NCBI RefSeq assembly: GCF_000429165.1
Contig: NZ_AUBI01000003.1
Location: 248,001-312,000 of the forward strand
Length of the DNA: 64,000 nucleotides
Reading direction: 5' to 3'
DNA from: Acetobacter nitrogenifigens DSM 23921 = NBRC 105050
Lineage (GTDB): Bacteria; Pseudomonadota; Alphaproteobacteria; Acetobacterales; Acetobacteraceae
Shown here in pieces: positions 63,961 to 64,000 of the stretch. The position numbers and the translations under genes were made by a program. Numbering within the stretch: the stretch's first letter is position 1; every line of letters starts with the position of its first letter. The notes beneath the pieces were generated by a model, which was not told the DNA's origin, did no database searches, and saw only the letters and a program-made list of their open reading frames with translations.

Positions 63961-64000
63961 GCGACGATGGCAGGTCTCCTGACTCGCGGGTCATAGACGT
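63961..64000 (-). promoter_or_regulatory. Cobalamin riboswitch, 3' end only
   Basis: Read on the minus strand, the edge of the window gives ATGACCCGCGAGTCAGGAG followed by ACCTGCC and the closing-stem arm ATCGTCGC. The piece GAGTCAGGAGACCTGCC (63969-63985) with the preceding GACCCGC is the conserved 3' end of adenosylcobalamin riboswitches. The rest, including the B12 box, lies beyond the right edge. The next gene in this direction is the TonB receptor that starts at 63566. Confidence 0.75.

Overview
The window is high-GC DNA from a proteobacterium, most likely an alphaproteobacterium of the Acetobacteraceae (acetic acid bacteria and relatives). This rests on the leuS-lptE-holA order, a DUF3576 lipoprotein, the flgF-flgG-flgA-flgH order, pepA-holC, several large TonB-dependent receptors and a periplasmic PQQ alcohol dehydrogenase. 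It is an inference from gene content, not a database match. No rRNA, tRNA, CRISPR array or intact insertion sequence was seen.

Layout. Positions 1-405 hold the N-terminal part of trpB. Positions 580-1319 hold an AT-rich two-gene cassette of unknown function whose second product ends in an SSB-like acidic tail. Positions 1397-7659 are housekeeping: a D-2-hydroxyacid dehydrogenase-type flavoprotein, a coiled-coil membrane protein, tsaC/sua5, a CysQ-like phosphatase, pepA and holC. Positions 7865-11187 carry flagellar rod and ring genes. Positions 11412-20914 carry a glycosyltransferase, a UbiH-like hydroxylase, a nitroreductase, a KgtP-like permease paired with an alginate-export-type outer-membrane channel, dctA and rmuC. 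A small MITE-like segment and a TonB receptor follow. Positions 24611-33018 form a two-component plus RND efflux operon. A lipase-like hydrolase with a tiny coupled ORF follows, then holA-lptE-leuS, a DUF3576 lipoprotein and a large SARP/BTAD-type regulator.

The most interesting part is 43180-58463, which reads as one alcohol-respiration island. It holds a GAF/Fis regulator lacking the AAA+ domain, a TonB receptor and a NarL-type two-component pair. It also holds an operon of a lanthanide-signature PQQ alcohol dehydrogenase, a protein fusing a XoxJ-like binding domain to a cytochrome c, and a porin. Divergent from that operon is a cytochrome c4-like diheme protein followed by a complete ba3-type (B-family) cytochrome c oxidase module: subunits IIa, II and I, Sco1 and CtaG. 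The spacer between the dehydrogenase and oxidase operons carries two near-identical palindromes, TGTCGC-N6-GCGAC(A/G). The inferred job is to send electrons from alcohol oxidation through periplasmic cytochromes straight to oxygen, bypassing ubiquinol.

The right end has two more TonB receptors. The last lies downstream of what looks like the 3' end of a cobalamin riboswitch, which runs off the window edge, and has a roughly 400-nt structured leader.
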